NCBI GenBank assembly: GCA_900551205.1
Contig: URUW01000004.1
Span: 1-24,287, forward strand
Reading direction: 5' to 3'
Length of the DNA stretch: 24,287 nucleotides
Source of the DNA: an uncultured Collinsella sp.
Lineage (GTDB): Bacteria; Actinomycetota; Coriobacteriia; Coriobacteriales; Coriobacteriaceae
Shown: positions 6,889-13,733 of the stretch, one piece after another
Layout: each line of letters opens with the position of its first letter
Numbering within the stretch: position 1 is the first letter of the stretch
Notes under the pieces: generated by a model
The model's input: the letters and a program-made list of their open reading frames with translations, nothing else
What the model was told of the DNA's origin: nothing
Databases searched by the model: none
Made by a program: the position numbers and the translations under genes

Positions 6889-7722
6889 CTAGGCCAGGAT
6901 GCCGGCCGCGGAGAGGGCGATGCCGCCCACGATGGCGATCACGAGAAGCCAACCGGTGTTGACGTTCTTCTTGATGAGCCAGTACATAAGGCCAGTGAGG
7001 CCAAGGGAGATCATCTGGGGCATCATACCGTCCAGGATGTCCTGGATAACGACGGTGCCCTCAGCGAACTGCAGCGGGGTGGTGGCGCCGATCAGCGTAG
7101 CGATCATGCCGCCCACGGACATAAGACCTACGATGCCGCAGACATACATGAGCTTTTCCATGAGGTCGCCGCCCTGAAGCTTGCTCAGGTACTCGTGGCC
7201 GCCCTGATAGCCCATCTTGGCTGCGAACCAAGTGATCAGCACAGAGGGGACGATGGAGATGAGCATGGCCAGGATCGGGCCCATGATGGAGCCCTGCTGA
7301 GCCAGCTGAACGCCCAGGCCAAAGGCGATAACGCGGATGGTGCCCTGGAAGAGGGAGTCACCGATGCCGGAAAGCGGACCCATGAGGGAGGTCTTGACCG
7401 CGTTGATCGAATCGGGATCGAAGTTCTCGGGATCCTTGGCGTACTCCTCCTCCATGGAGGCGGCGAGACCTAGGACAAAAGCGCTCGTCTGCGGGGTGCA
7501 GTTGTAGAACGCCATGTGACGGCGGTAAGCCTCTTTCTTAGCAGCGAGCTGCTTGGGGTCGGACTCGTCCGGATAGAGGCGGTCGAGCGTAGGAACCATG
7601 CCGTAGAGGAAGCCCATGTTCATCTGACGCTCGTAGTTCCAAGAGGCCTGGATGGCCCAGGAGCGCCAGAAGAACTGGCTGACCTTCTTGTTCAGGGACA
7701 CGTCCTTGGTTGCGGTTGCCAT
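6889..7722 (-). CDS. PTS mannose/fructose/sorbose-family transporter subunit EIID
   Basis: EIID, with EIIC, forms the membrane channel of mannose-family PTS transporters. The 277-residue product has the EIID hallmarks SWNYERQMNMGFLYGMVPTL near residue 30 and MGPLSGIGDSLFQGTIR near 115-131. Hydrophobic segments follow, with a final one at the very C-terminus. The ATG at 7722 has AAGGAGG upstream that overlaps the EIIC stop codon region (13-bp gap), so translation is tightly linked to EIIC. An in-frame extension upstream runs through EIIC and is not credible. Confidence 0.95.
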   Translation of the reverse strand: MATATKDVSLNKKVSQFFWRSWAIQASWNYERQMNMGFLYGMVPTLDRLYPDESDPKQLAAKKEAYRRHMAFYNCTPQTSAFVLGLAASMEEEYAKDPENFDPDSINAVKTSLMGPLSGIGDSLFQGTIRVIAFGLGVQLAQQGSIMGPILAMLISIVPSVLITWFAAKMGYQGGHEYLSKLQGGDLMEKLMYVCGIVGLMSVGGMIATLIGATTPLQFAEGTVVIQDILDGMMPQMISLGLTGLMYWLIKKNVNTGWLLVIAIVGGIALSAAGILA

Positions 7723-7735
7723 AGTGTGTTCCTCC

Positions 7736-8530
7736 TTAGTCTTCGTCGTCTTCGAGCGGATCGTAGTCGGAATCGACACCGGCGGTTGCATGGGAGCCAT
7801 TGAACTTGAAGCCCATGAAGACGATAGCCAGGCACACACCGATCAGAGCGACCGCGATGACGGACAGGTTGAGGTAGGCGGCGAGCAGGAAACCGATGAA
7901 CAGGAACGGGGTCATACCCTTCTTGATCATCATGGTGAGCAGCAGAGCCAGACCGTAGGCGGTCATGATCTTGGTCGAAACGTTCAGACCAACGGACAGC
8001 CACTCGGGAACCATGTTGACGATGGCCTGAACCAGGTCGGTGCCAACAAAGACGGCCAGGAAGATCGGCAGGAAGTACATGATGGCGTACAGACCGGAGC
8101 CGGCGCAGATGTGCATACGGTAGGCGGTCTTGAAGTTACCGTTATCGATCGCGCTATCGGCCACATGGGTGAGGGCGGCGATGATGGAACGGAACACGAT
8201 GCCGAGGAGCTGACCCAGGACGGCGACCGGGATGGCGATCGTCATGGCGGTCTCGGCGGAAGCATCGGTCAGGCACGCGAAGGCAGCGGCCACGATGCCG
8301 CCCAGGACCATATCGGGCGGAACGGCGGCGCCGACCTGCACCAGGCCCATGGACACGAGCTCGACGGCGGCACCGACGGCAAGGCCGGTGGGCACATCGC
8401 CCAGCAGCAGACCGACGAGCGTGGCGCCAACGAGGGGCTGCTCGAAGTTAAGACGGCCGAGCAGGCGGGAGTCCCACATGCAGAACACGCCGACGAGGCC
8501 GACGAGCACCGCACTGATGAACGTATTCAT
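7736..8530 (-). CDS. PTS mannose/fructose/sorbose-family transporter subunit EIIC
   Basis: The 264-residue, highly hydrophobic subunit carries the sugar through the membrane with EIID. It opens with a membrane segment (MNTFISAVLVGLVGVF) and shows GATLVGLLLGDVPTGLAVGAAVELVSMG and VGAAVPPDMVLGGIVAAAFA, both typical of EIIC-Man. The C-terminus is a short acidic tail (DPLEDDED). AAAGGAG precedes the ATG. In the 36-nt gap after EIIAB a small CAGGC-TTTT-GCCTG hairpin precedes the ribosome binding site. Confidence 0.95.
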   Translation of the reverse strand: MNTFISAVLVGLVGVFCMWDSRLLGRLNFEQPLVGATLVGLLLGDVPTGLAVGAAVELVSMGLVQVGAAVPPDMVLGGIVAAAFACLTDASAETAMTIAIPVAVLGQLLGIVFRSIIAALTHVADSAIDNGNFKTAYRMHICAGSGLYAIMYFLPIFLAVFVGTDLVQAIVNMVPEWLSVGLNVSTKIMTAYGLALLLTMMIKKGMTPFLFIGFLLAAYLNLSVIAVALIGVCLAIVFMGFKFNGSHATAGVDSDYDPLEDDED

Positions 8531-8566
8531 ACCCTTCTCCTTTCAGTCAGGCAAAAGCCTGGTTGA

Positions 8567-9490
8567 TTACAGCTTGGCGTCGATGTCGACGCTCTGATAC
8601 GTGGGGGTCTGCTGGACGTAGAGCTTGATGCCCATGTCGAGCAGCTGGTTGACGTCGGCCTTCTGGGTGGCGTCGAAGAAGACGGAGCTGTCCTTGCCGC
8701 CGATCTGATCGGCACCGTCGTGGTTGGCGGTGGCGCCCAGGTTGATGGCGTCGAGCTTGTAGCCCTGACAGAACTGCAGCATCTCGGCCGTGTTGCCAAA
8801 GACGAACATGACGCGCTCGCCGAGGGTGTTGAGCTTGTCCATCTTGGCGAGGGCACGCTCGACGGTGAAGACGTTCAGGCGCACGCCCTGGGGCTTGGCA
8901 AGCTTGAGAGCGCCCTTCTTGATGTCATCGTTGGCGGCAGCGTTGTCGACGACGATGATGCGCTCGGCCTGGACCTTGGTGGTCCAGGTAAAGACGACCT
9001 GGCCGTGCAGCAGACGGTAGTCAAGACGTGCGAGGACGATCTTGGCGGGACCGGAGCTGTGACGGGACGCCTTGGCCTTCTTGGCGGGAGCCGCGGCGGC
9101 CTCGACCGGTGCGTTGGGGTTGGTCAGACCGGTGCGGGCCTCGTTGATGAGGGCCGCGAGCTCGGCGCCCTTGACGGGGGCGGGGCTCATAGCGAGCGTC
9201 AGTGCCAACGGAATGTTGAAACCGCTGATCACCGTGAATGCCGCACCGTTGCGGGAAAGCTCGACCATGCTGTTGTTGACCGAGCTGCCGAGCATATCGG
9301 TCAGCACATAGACGGTGTCGTCCGCGTTGAACGTGGCGATCATGGCGTCCACCTTATTGGTGATGGGCTCCTTGTCGTCACGAGCAAGCGACACGACGTG
9401 GACGTTCGACACGTCGCCGAGAACCATCTCGAGCGTGTCTTTGGCGCCTGCGGCCAGGCCGCCATGAGATGCGAGAATGATCTGATTCAT
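8567..9490 (-). CDS. PTS mannose-family EIIAB fusion protein
   Basis: This cytoplasmic phosphotransfer protein passes phosphate from HPr to the incoming sugar. The 307-residue chain has EIIA-Man (about 1-122) with active His9 in ASHGG, an Ala/Lys-rich linker (about 126-147), and EIIB (about 149-305) with active His162 in LDYRLLHGQV. The arrangement is that of ManX-type fusions. GGAGGAGG precedes the ATG at 9490. It is the first gene of the operon; a TATAAT box and a candidate operator lie 27-46 bp upstream of the start. Confidence 0.95.
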   Translation of the reverse strand: MNQIILASHGGLAAGAKDTLEMVLGDVSNVHVVSLARDDKEPITNKVDAMIATFNADDTVYVLTDMLGSSVNNSMVELSRNGAAFTVISGFNIPLALTLAMSPAPVKGAELAALINEARTGLTNPNAPVEAAAAPAKKAKASRHSSGPAKIVLARLDYRLLHGQVVFTWTTKVQAERIIVVDNAAANDDIKKGALKLAKPQGVRLNVFTVERALAKMDKLNTLGERVMFVFGNTAEMLQFCQGYKLDAINLGATANHDGADQIGGKDSSVFFDATQKADVNQLLDMGIKLYVQQTPTYQSVDIDAKL

Positions 9491-9506
9491 CTTGCCTCCT
9501 CCTTTT

Positions 9507-9536
9507 CGTTATGGTCATTATAACGTCTTATACGTT
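9507..9536 (-). promoter_or_regulatory. PTS operon promoter with overlapping candidate GntR operators
   Basis: On the minus strand a perfect -10 box TATAAT lies at 9522-9517, about 27 nt before the start codon. Directly upstream is CGTATAAGACG (9534-9524), matching the 11-bp motif of the GntR and EamA promoters. A second dyad, CGTTAT (9507-9512) and ATAACG (9520-9525), overlaps the -10. The -35 is poor. The arrangement suits repression. Confidence 0.6.
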
Positions 9537-9673
9537 GCGGATATTGCTAATTAGTATAAAGACCGTTCGCGGGTGAAAATCGACCGTTGACGGGTTTAAC
9601 GTACTTGAAACGTTGGGGCTGGGTAGGCCGGCGCTGGCTGGATAATCCCAGGTCGGACGCCGTGCGCAATCCC

Positions 9674-10756
9674 TTATCGCACGAAGTACCAGGGGCTTTC
9701 CTGCACGGTGGGCTCCAGCGCGATGCCGGTGCGTTCCTTAAACAGATCCATTTCCTGCGATTTCTCCGTCCACCACGCATTGGGCTTAAAGGTCATGCTC
9801 TCAATGACATGGCCGACAAACACACTGTTGCGCAGCCTGGAGAAGTCGGTGTTCATAATCAGGATGGACGCGAGCACCAGCACGATGCCCAGAACCTTGA
9901 TCGCACCGGCGGGCTCGGCGTAGACACCAATGCCCAGCAGCACGGTGACGACCGTCTCGAATGACATTACGACGGGAACTTTCGACGTCTCGAGCCCCAT
10001 GGACAGACCCTGCATATATAAGACATAGGCCACGGCTGTGGGGATGAGTCCAAAGCCAAGGAACAGCAGCAGCAGCTGTGGCGACATTGCCGCGGCGACA
10101 TCTGGCCACGGAGCCGCGATAGCCGCCATAACCGCACCGCCAAAAACAAGGCCCCAAAACGTGACAGCCAGCGGGTGGACCGTCTTGGTTGCTATCCGGC
10201 TAAACACCGCGAGCGACGCGCCACAAAAGCCCGCAATCACGCCCGACGTGACGCCCCAAACCGAAAAATGAAAACCGGAAAGGTCGCCATCGGTCACTGC
10301 AAGCACACAGCCACCGATGTTAAAAGCGATGGCAACGAGCTTGTTGGGAGTCACATCCTCGCGATAAAGTACGCGGCCGAGCATGACGCCAAACACCGGC
10401 GAGGTGTAGAGCAGCACCGAGGCCGTGGACATGCCCACCTCGCCCATGCACTCGTAATAAAGCGTGTTAGCGGTGGCGAGGCCGATAATGCCAAGAAGCG
10501 CACAAGGAACAAGCTCTTTAGGACTTGCCTTGAACAGTGCCAGGGGACCCGATGCCTTTCCCTCACGAGCACCTCCCTGGCAACCCATGAATGCCAAGAC
10601 CGGAGCCATTAAGACGGCACCCGACAACAAGCGAAAGGCAGCCATACTCTGGGACGTAACGCCCATGGCCGAGATGCCGTTTACAAAGATTCCGATGCTG
10701 CCCCACATAAGCGCGGCGATCAGCACCAGCACATAGCCCAGATTGCTTTTCTTCAA
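9674..10756 (-). CDS. EamA/DMT-superfamily transporter
   Basis: A drug/metabolite-type transporter with two EamA repeats and about ten membrane segments. It starts at GYVLVLIAALMWGSIGIF and reaches VLGIVLVLASILIMN. PVVMSFETVVTVLLGIGVYAE is the typical second-repeat motif. Family members often export amino acids or other small metabolites. A ~55-residue soluble tail after the last segment is unusual. The start is taken as TTG at 10756 because GAGGAGG lies 5 nt upstream. A GTG at 10792, 12 codons earlier, has no ribosome binding site and would place that GAGGAGG inside the gene. A GntR-type site upstream resembles that of the PTS operon, suggesting co-regulation and perhaps export of the amine released there. 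Confidence 0.88.
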   Translation of the reverse strand: MKKSNLGYVLVLIAALMWGSIGIFVNGISAMGVTSQSMAAFRLLSGAVLMAPVLAFMGCQGGAREGKASGPLALFKASPKELVPCALLGIIGLATANTLYYECMGEVGMSTASVLLYTSPVFGVMLGRVLYREDVTPNKLVAIAFNIGGCVLAVTDGDLSGFHFSVWGVTSGVIAGFCGASLAVFSRIATKTVHPLAVTFWGLVFGGAVMAAIAAPWPDVAAAMSPQLLLLFLGFGLIPTAVAYVLYMQGLSMGLETSKVPVVMSFETVVTVLLGIGVYAEPAGAIKVLGIVLVLASILIMNTDFSRLRNSVFVGHVIESMTFKPNAWWTEKSQEMDLFKERTGIALEPTVQESPWYFVR

Positions 10757-10796
10757 CGCAGCCTCCTCGGTATTGTTTCCAATATGTTTCACACTA

Positions 10797-10816
10797 CGTT
10801 ATAGTCGTTATATACA
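10797..10816 (-). promoter_or_regulatory. EamA gene promoter with candidate GntR operator
   Basis: CGTTATATACA (10806-10816, plus strand) shares 10 bases with the site before the GntR gene. On the minus strand it is followed after 2 nt by TATAAC, a likely -10, and preceded by TTGAAA, a possible -35. CGTTATA is repeated at 10797-10803. Confidence 0.55.
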
Positions 10817-10885
10817 TTTTTCAAGGCACAAATCGGCAGACGGGAAAATCTGCTTTTCCGCTACAACCCATTAGTGCAAAGAGGC

Positions 10886-10922
10886 CAGGTTCATATGCAC
10901 CAACTTGGTGCATATGAACCTG
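10886..10922. repeat. 37-bp near-perfect palindrome with CTGTCCC edge, copy 4
   Basis: Arms CAGGTTCATATGCACCAA (10886-10903) and TTGGTGCATATGAACCTG (10905-10922) are exact complements separated by one base. CTGTCCCC runs off the right edge and ATGCACCAA recurs just after. It lies between two minus-strand genes and does not look like a coding or promoter sequence. Confidence 0.8.
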
Positions 10923-11017
10923 TCCCCAATGCACCAACCCCTTAACAAACACGACGACGCCGACGTTTTGGCAACGTCAGCGAGCGCCCGTCATTTGAGC
11001 CAAGGTGCCGTGAAATG

Positions 11018-11047
11018 AAAAGGCGCTGACCTTCTGGTCGCGCCTTT
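11018..11047 (-). terminator. Intrinsic terminator of the second SIS gene
   Basis: On the minus strand AAAGGCGCGACC pairs with GGTCAGCGCCTTT around an AGAA loop and is followed by TTTTCATTT (sharing the last T's). It lies about 75 bp past the SIS stop codon. Confidence 0.7.
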
Positions 11048-11082
11048 GAAATTGAACGGCAGATTGGCCAAATGCCGGGCGC

Positions 11083-11123
11083 GCAGCGTCGAGCCGTTAC
11101 GCCGTTCGGTAGAACGGCGTAAC
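11083..11123. repeat. Stop-codon hairpin repeat, copy 2
   Basis: A 12-bp perfect stem (11096-11107 with 11112-11123, loop GGTA) overlaps the first base of the stop position of the second SIS gene. It is preceded by GCAGCGTCGAGCC. Compared with 2581-2621, two stem base pairs have changed on both sides so pairing is kept. Confidence 0.7.
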
Positions 11124-12115
11124 TAGTAGTCCAGCTTCCACATGTAGCGGCGCGTCATATAGTCCTTGTGGGTGACGGCAGAGAGCGCGCGCATATACAC
11201 GTTGTTGAGGATCGGGGCAAAGATCAGGTGGTTGAAGTACTCGCTCACGCTGTCCTTGATGTCGTTGAGACCGAGCTCCTTGGCGTCGAGCTGATAGACG
11301 CGCTCGCCACCGTACTGGTTGACGAAGCGGATGCCGCGCTCGTCATTGCAGCGGCTGCGGCCGACGCTGATGAGCTGGAACAGCGAGGTGCGCTTGTCCA
11401 GAATCTCGAAGGGGCCGTGGAAGAAGTCGCAGGTGTTGATGGTGCAGGAGTCGATCTGCAGCATCTCCTGCACGTTGCAGATGCTAAAGACGTAGGCGGC
11501 ACCAAAGAGCGGGCCCTGGGCCATGACGTTGATGCAGGGCTTGTCGGCGTTCTGCTCGGCCCACTTAGCAGCGAGCGGACGGGTGTACTCGACGGCCTTG
11601 CGATAGATGGGGTCGACCAAGTCGAACGCGGCCATAGCGGTCTCGTACTCGGCATAGCCCTCGGTCTGCTGCGTGAGCTCCATGGCGATCATGGTCACGA
11701 CGGCGGAGTTGGTGCGGCCCATGCAGGACTCGTCGACGGCCAAGCTGTCGTACTGGATCTTGTAGTCGCAGACCTCGGTGAGGCCGGACTCGTCAACATA
11801 GATGGCGATGGTGCTGGCGCCGTGGTCCTTGGCAACCTGAGCGGCGACGATGGTCTCCTTGGTGCCGCGCATGGACACGACGACGGCCAGGGTGTTCTCG
11901 TTGACGTAGGCCGGGGTGGCGTGCACAAACTCGTTGCTGGTGTAGCTGGAGCTCACGACCTGCGTGGCCTCGTGCTCCATAAAGTACTGGGCAGGATAGT
12001 TACCACCGTTAGATCCGCCGGCGCCGATCCACACAACGCGCTTGATGCCGCCCTTGTCTGCCTTGTCAGCCAAAACCTGGGAGACGACATCCTTAACCTG
12101 TTCCTGAGTAGTCAT
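11123..12115 (-). CDS. Second SIS-domain sugar-phosphate enzyme, deglycase-like paralogue
   Basis: The 330-residue product is a paralogue of the protein at 5709-6692. It has WIGAGGSNGGNYPAQYF (29-45), VSMRGTKETIV (80-90), NTCDFFHGPFEI (227-238) and the same ending, RRYMWKLDY. It likely acts on a phosphorylated sugar-amine or related sugar phosphate. Asp230 stands where the paralogue and FrlB-type enzymes have Glu, which may alter chemistry or substrate. The ATG at 12115 has an AAAGG about 10 nt upstream. It is divergent from a GntR gene and has its own terminator. No PTS gene is attached, so its substrate may enter by another system. Confidence 0.82.
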   Translation of the reverse strand: MTTQEQVKDVVSQVLADKADKGGIKRVVWIGAGGSNGGNYPAQYFMEHEATQVVSSSYTSNEFVHATPAYVNENTLAVVVSMRGTKETIVAAQVAKDHGASTIAIYVDESGLTEVCDYKIQYDSLAVDESCMGRTNSAVVTMIAMELTQQTEGYAEYETAMAAFDLVDPIYRKAVEYTRPLAAKWAEQNADKPCINVMAQGPLFGAAYVFSICNVQEMLQIDSCTINTCDFFHGPFEILDKRTSLFQLISVGRSRCNDERGIRFVNQYGGERVYQLDAKELGLNDIKDSVSEYFNHLIFAPILNNVYMRALSAVTHKDYMTRRYMWKLDY

Positions 12116-12155
12116 CGTGCATCGGCCTTTCTTCTCATTTGATGCTCTTGACGGC

Positions 12156-12314
12156 ATACAAGTTACATACATGTTTTGGTGTTGTCGACTAGTTGTATGC
12201 TATATTTGTTTTAGAATTTTTGCTGCTAAGGTTTTCGGCAATCCATTACCAGCGGTTTTGTTGTCATGTTGGATACATGCTTGGTTCGGTAAGTATACAG
12301 GTTAGATACAGGTT
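12156..12314. promoter_or_regulatory. Divergent promoter region with ATACANGTT tandem repeat pairs
   Basis: Two 9-bp units spaced 11 bp occur near each gene: ATACAAGTT (12156-12164) with ATACATGTT (12167-12175) beside the SIS gene, and ATACAGGTT (12295-12303) with ATACAGGTT (12306-12314) beside the GntR gene. A degenerate pair TGTCATGTT/ATACATGCT lies at 12262-12281. One-turn spacing and placement suggest operators for the GntR regulator. The last pair overlaps its weak ribosome binding site. Confidence 0.6.
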
Positions 12315-12320
12315 GATCGC

Positions 12321-13043
12321 ATGAATGCTTCGTCTAAAAAGAAACTGGCCCAATACGAGCGCTTGGCGGGCATGCTGCGCGACCGCATCGCCGCCGGCAC
12401 CTACGCGCGCGGAGACAAACTGCCGTCCGAGATGGAACTCATGGACGAATCGGGTCTGTCGCGCAGCACCGTGCGCCATGCCCTTAAGGTGCTTGTTGAC
12501 GAGGGCCTGGTTCGCACCGAGCGCGGACGCGGCGCCTTTGTGGCCGACACGCCGGCGCTCCACGAGAACAACCTGGTGTTTTCGAGCTATACCAAGCAGG
12601 TCGAAGGCCAGGGTATGAAGCCCACCACGCGCACGGTGGACTCGGGCTTTGCCAAAGCAATGGGCAGCGTGGCCAAGTTCTTTGACGCTAGCGTGGGCAG
12701 CAAGCTCGTCAAGCTTGTCCGCCTGCGCTATCTGGACAACGCCCCGCTGTGCCTGGAGACCACCTATCTTCCGCCAAGCTTTGAGGCGCTCATCGATCGC
12801 GATATCAACGGATCGCTCTACGCCACGCTGCGCCAGGAGTTCCATCGCGCGCCGGCGCAGGGGCACAAGACCTTCGAGGTGTGCTATGCCTCGCAAAACG
12901 AGGCGTTTTTGCTCAACGTTGAGCGCGGGCAGGCATTGATCCTTATCACCGACTACGTCTACGACACCGACGGTCGCCCGCTCCATGTCTCCAAGCGCAT
13001 CCAACGCACCGACCGCGCCAAATACACCGAGCCCATCGGCTAA
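12321..13043 (+). CDS. GntR/HutC-family transcriptional regulator, divergent from the second SIS gene
   Basis: The only clear plus-strand gene of the window. The 240-residue protein has a winged helix (about 10-78: YERLAGMLRDRIAAGTYARG, LPSEMELMDESGLSRSTVRHALKVL, TERGRGAFVAD) and a UTRA domain (about 85-235). Divergence from the SIS gene and tandem repeats in the shared 205-bp region suggest local control, probably repression relieved by a sugar phosphate. The Shine-Dalgarno is weak (AGG about 8 nt before the ATG) and overlaps a candidate operator. The stop codon overlaps the start of a palindromic repeat. Confidence 0.93.
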   Translation: MNASSKKKLAQYERLAGMLRDRIAAGTYARGDKLPSEMELMDESGLSRSTVRHALKVLVDEGLVRTERGRGAFVADTPALHENNLVFSSYTKQVEGQGMKPTTRTVDSGFAKAMGSVAKFFDASVGSKLVKLVRLRYLDNAPLCLETTYLPPSFEALIDRDINGSLYATLRQEFHRAPAQGHKTFEVCYASQNEAFLLNVERGQALILITDYVYDTDGRPLHVSKRIQRTDRAKYTEPIG

Positions 13044-13077
13044 CCTGCCAAAATAAACCTGTCCCTAAATGGTAGGT
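13042..13077. repeat. CTGTCCC-type palindromic repeat, copy 5, inverted
   Basis: Arms AACCTGCCA (13042-13050) and TGGTAGGTT (13070-13078) enclose AAACCTGTCCCTAAA. In reverse complement it matches the copy at 5567-5611 in 31 of 36 positions. It lies between convergent genes, overlaps the GntR stop codon and encodes the last residues of the acetyltransferase. Confidence 0.7.
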
Positions 13078-13655
13078 TTGGGGAGGTCGGGGAACCAGGT
13101 TGGTTTGGGTTGGTTAGGGACGCGCTCGGCTAGGACCAGCTCCATCCAGCACATGTCGTACCAGCGGCCGAACTTTTGGGCGCAGCGATCGAAGGCGCCC
13201 ACCAGGCGATATCCCATATGGGCATGGAAATCCTGGCTGTTGTGCGTCAGATACTCGTCGTCCTTATCGTGCGGCACGGCGATGAGCGCGCACATGCTGG
13301 TGATGCCCATCGCGACCAAACATTGCTTGAGCGCGTCGTGCAGCCTGCGGCCCAGCCCGCCGTGGCGCACGTCGCGCGCCAGATAGATCGACGTCTCGAC
13401 CGACCAGTCATAGGCCTCGCGGCTGTTAAGCGCGCTCACATAGGCATAACCCACTGGACGCCCGTCCAGCTCCATCACCAGATACGGATAGCGCTCGAGC
13501 GTACGTTCGATGCGCCCGGCGAACTCCTCAACGCTCGGCACCTCGTATTCGCAGGTAATCGCCGTCTGGCGCACATACGGCTCATAGATGGCAAGCAACG
13601 CCGGCGCATCATCGGGCGTCGCCAGGCGAATCGTCGGCTCGGACATCTCGGTCAT
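13065..13655 (-). CDS. GNAT-family N-acetyltransferase, phosphinothricin/methionine-sulfoximine acetyltransferase type
   Basis: A 196-residue cytoplasmic acetyltransferase. IRLATPDDAPALLAIYEPYV, then TAITCEYEVPSVEEF, is typical of the PAT/MddA subgroup. The acetyl-CoA loop is about 97-107 (RDVRHGGLGRRLH), and GYRLVGAFDRCAQKFGRWYD is the C-terminal signature. Relatives acetylate amino-acid-like toxic analogues; substrate here is unknown. The ATG at 13655 follows GGAG at 9 nt. The final codons (KPTI, stop) lie inside a palindromic repeat, so the native C-terminus may have been changed by insertion of that element. Confidence 0.88.
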   Translation of the reverse strand: MTEMSEPTIRLATPDDAPALLAIYEPYVRQTAITCEYEVPSVEEFAGRIERTLERYPYLVMELDGRPVGYAYVSALNSREAYDWSVETSIYLARDVRHGGLGRRLHDALKQCLVAMGITSMCALIAVPHDKDDEYLTHNSQDFHAHMGYRLVGAFDRCAQKFGRWYDMCWMELVLAERVPNQPKPTWFPDLPKPTI

Positions 13656-13665
13656 ACAACCCTTC

Positions 13666-13714
13666 TCCCCCAAAAAAGCAAAGACCGCCCTGCGCCAAAC
13701 CCAGCGCAGGGCGG
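13666..13714 (-). terminator. Intrinsic terminator of the threonine aldolase transcript
   Basis: CCGCCCTGCGC (13685-13695) and GCGCAGGGCGG (13704-13714) form a perfect 11-bp stem, followed on the minus strand by TCTTTGCTTTTTTG. It lies 20 bp past the aldolase stop codon. Confidence 0.9.
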
Positions 13715-13733
13715 CCCCCGTCATCATGTCAAC

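Larger units (their letters stand above)
10757..11122. other. 366-bp intergenic region between the EamA and second SIS genes
   Basis: No credible gene is seen. It holds the EamA promoter/operator (10797-10816), a 37-bp near-perfect palindrome (10886-10922), a small GACGTT/AACGTC hairpin near 10963-10979, the terminator of the SIS gene (11018-11047) and the stop-codon hairpin (11083-11123). Confidence 0.75.

Noticed and set aside
5751..6962. 403-codon plus-strand frame opposite the SIS gene
   Set aside because: Shadow frame, Gly/Val/Asp-rich, with no ribosome binding site; the SIS frame on the minus strand is clear.
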